The translations under genes were made by a program, and so were the position numbers. The notes beneath the pieces are model-generated. The model was not told the DNA's origin and did no database searches. It saw only the letters and a list, made by a program, of their open reading frames with translations. A DNA stretch of 5,613 bases from Planctomycetota bacterium. Lineage in GTDB: Bacteria > Planctomycetota > UBA11346. Positions 5,202 through 5,613 of this stretch are shown here, piece by piece (the first letter of the stretch is position 1; every line of letters begins with the position of its first letter). The DNA lies in contig JACDEC010000236.1 of assembly GCA_013816645.1 (NCBI GenBank), forward strand, positions 1-5,613, read 5' to 3'.

Positions 5202-5613
5202 CCATCCGTGCCGTCTGCTTCGACCTCGACGACACCCTGCTCGATCACAGCGCCGCCGAACGCTCGGCGGCGCTGGTGTTTCAGGGGGTATTCCGCGATC
5301 AGCTGCCGCCGTGCGCCGACTTCCCGCTGCGCTGGAAGACCGCGACCGCGGCGGCGTTCGATCGCTACCTCGCCGGCGAGATCCCCTTCCAGGGCCAGCG
5401 CCGCGCGCGGATCCGCGCGCTGTTCGCCGACGATGCGATCAGCGACGCCGAGTGCGACGCGCGCTTCGCCACCTATCTCGAAGGTTGCCGCCGCGATTGG
5501 CGGCTCTTCCCCGACACCCTGCCCGCGCTCGACGCGCTGCGCGGCGTGCCGCTGGCGGTGGTCAGCAACGCGCCGCTGGCGCAGCAGCGCGACAAGCTCG
5601 CGCGCTTCGGCCT
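5198..5613 (+). CDS. HAD-superfamily hydrolase, N-terminal part, cut by the right edge
   Basis: The ATG at 5198 overlaps the previous stop as ATGA, so translation is probably coupled; no separate ribosome binding site is visible. The frame is open for 138 codons to the edge. It begins MTIRAVCFDLDDTLLD: Asp9 would be the nucleophile and Asp11 the general acid of HAD motif I. A helical cap region follows (about 15-100), then WRLFPDTLPALDAL and motif II, VVSNA, with Ser123. A QxxKLxxFGL-like stretch comes next. Motif III (Lys) and motif IV (acidic pair) lie beyond the window, so about 80-100 residues are missing. The layout fits the haloacid-dehalogenase-like subfamily I, which includes phosphatases and nucleotidases such as YjjG; the substrate cannot be told. 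It acts in the cytoplasm, there being no signal peptide. Codon use is strongly G/C-ending, like the E1 gene. Confidence 0.9.
   Translation, partial: MTIRAVCFDLDDTLLDHSAAERSAALVFQGVFRDQLPPCADFPLRWKTATAAAFDRYLAGEIPFQGQRRARIRALFADDAISDAECDARFATYLEGCRRDWRLFPDTLPALDALRGVPLAVVSNAPLAQQRDKLARFG

Overview
The window is GC-rich DNA, almost certainly bacterial, with strongly G/C-ending codons in most genes. The best lineage hint is the third plus-strand gene. Its tail (YSYGIDGNDDGGD, then an acidic/hydrophobic strand ending in LP) resembles a C-terminal signature I associate with hypothetical proteins of Planctomycetota and related PVC bacteria. The fused E1 enzyme does not contradict this. The assignment is an inference of low to moderate strength.

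Layout from left to right. A minus-strand gene starts at 60 and runs off the left edge. A region of about 260 bases (61-322) has no supported gene and separates it from a divergent plus-strand gene (323-1135) for an exported protein of unknown function. Bases 1136-1362 form a non-coding stretch with several dyads, including a pair of mutually exclusive hairpins. A small minus-strand gene (1638-1363) follows; it encodes a 91-residue protein with a CC-x3-C-x2-C cysteine cluster. After a divergent 154-base intergenic region with a weak promoter candidate comes the main gene (1793-4108). It encodes a single-chain 2-oxoacid dehydrogenase E1 with the alpha and beta halves fused (771 residues), a thiamine-diphosphate enzyme of the pyruvate/acetoin dehydrogenase type. 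Four bases later, a GTG-started gene (4113-5201) encodes a single-pass membrane-anchored protein of unknown function. Its stop overlaps the start of a HAD-family hydrolase (5198 to the right edge, truncated by the window).

The last three genes look like one transcription unit: a 4-base gap, then a 4-base ATGA overlap. Only the first has a clear metabolic role. No E2 (lipoyl acyltransferase) or E3 (dihydrolipoamide dehydrogenase) gene is visible, so the partners of this E1 must be encoded elsewhere. I see no biochemical link between the E1, the membrane protein and the HAD hydrolase beyond their arrangement.

I found no RNA genes, mobile elements, CRISPR arrays or defence-like modules. The points most worth a second look are the two insertions in the alpha half of the E1, the small cysteine-cluster protein, and the abrupt change in codon use inside the membrane-protein gene.
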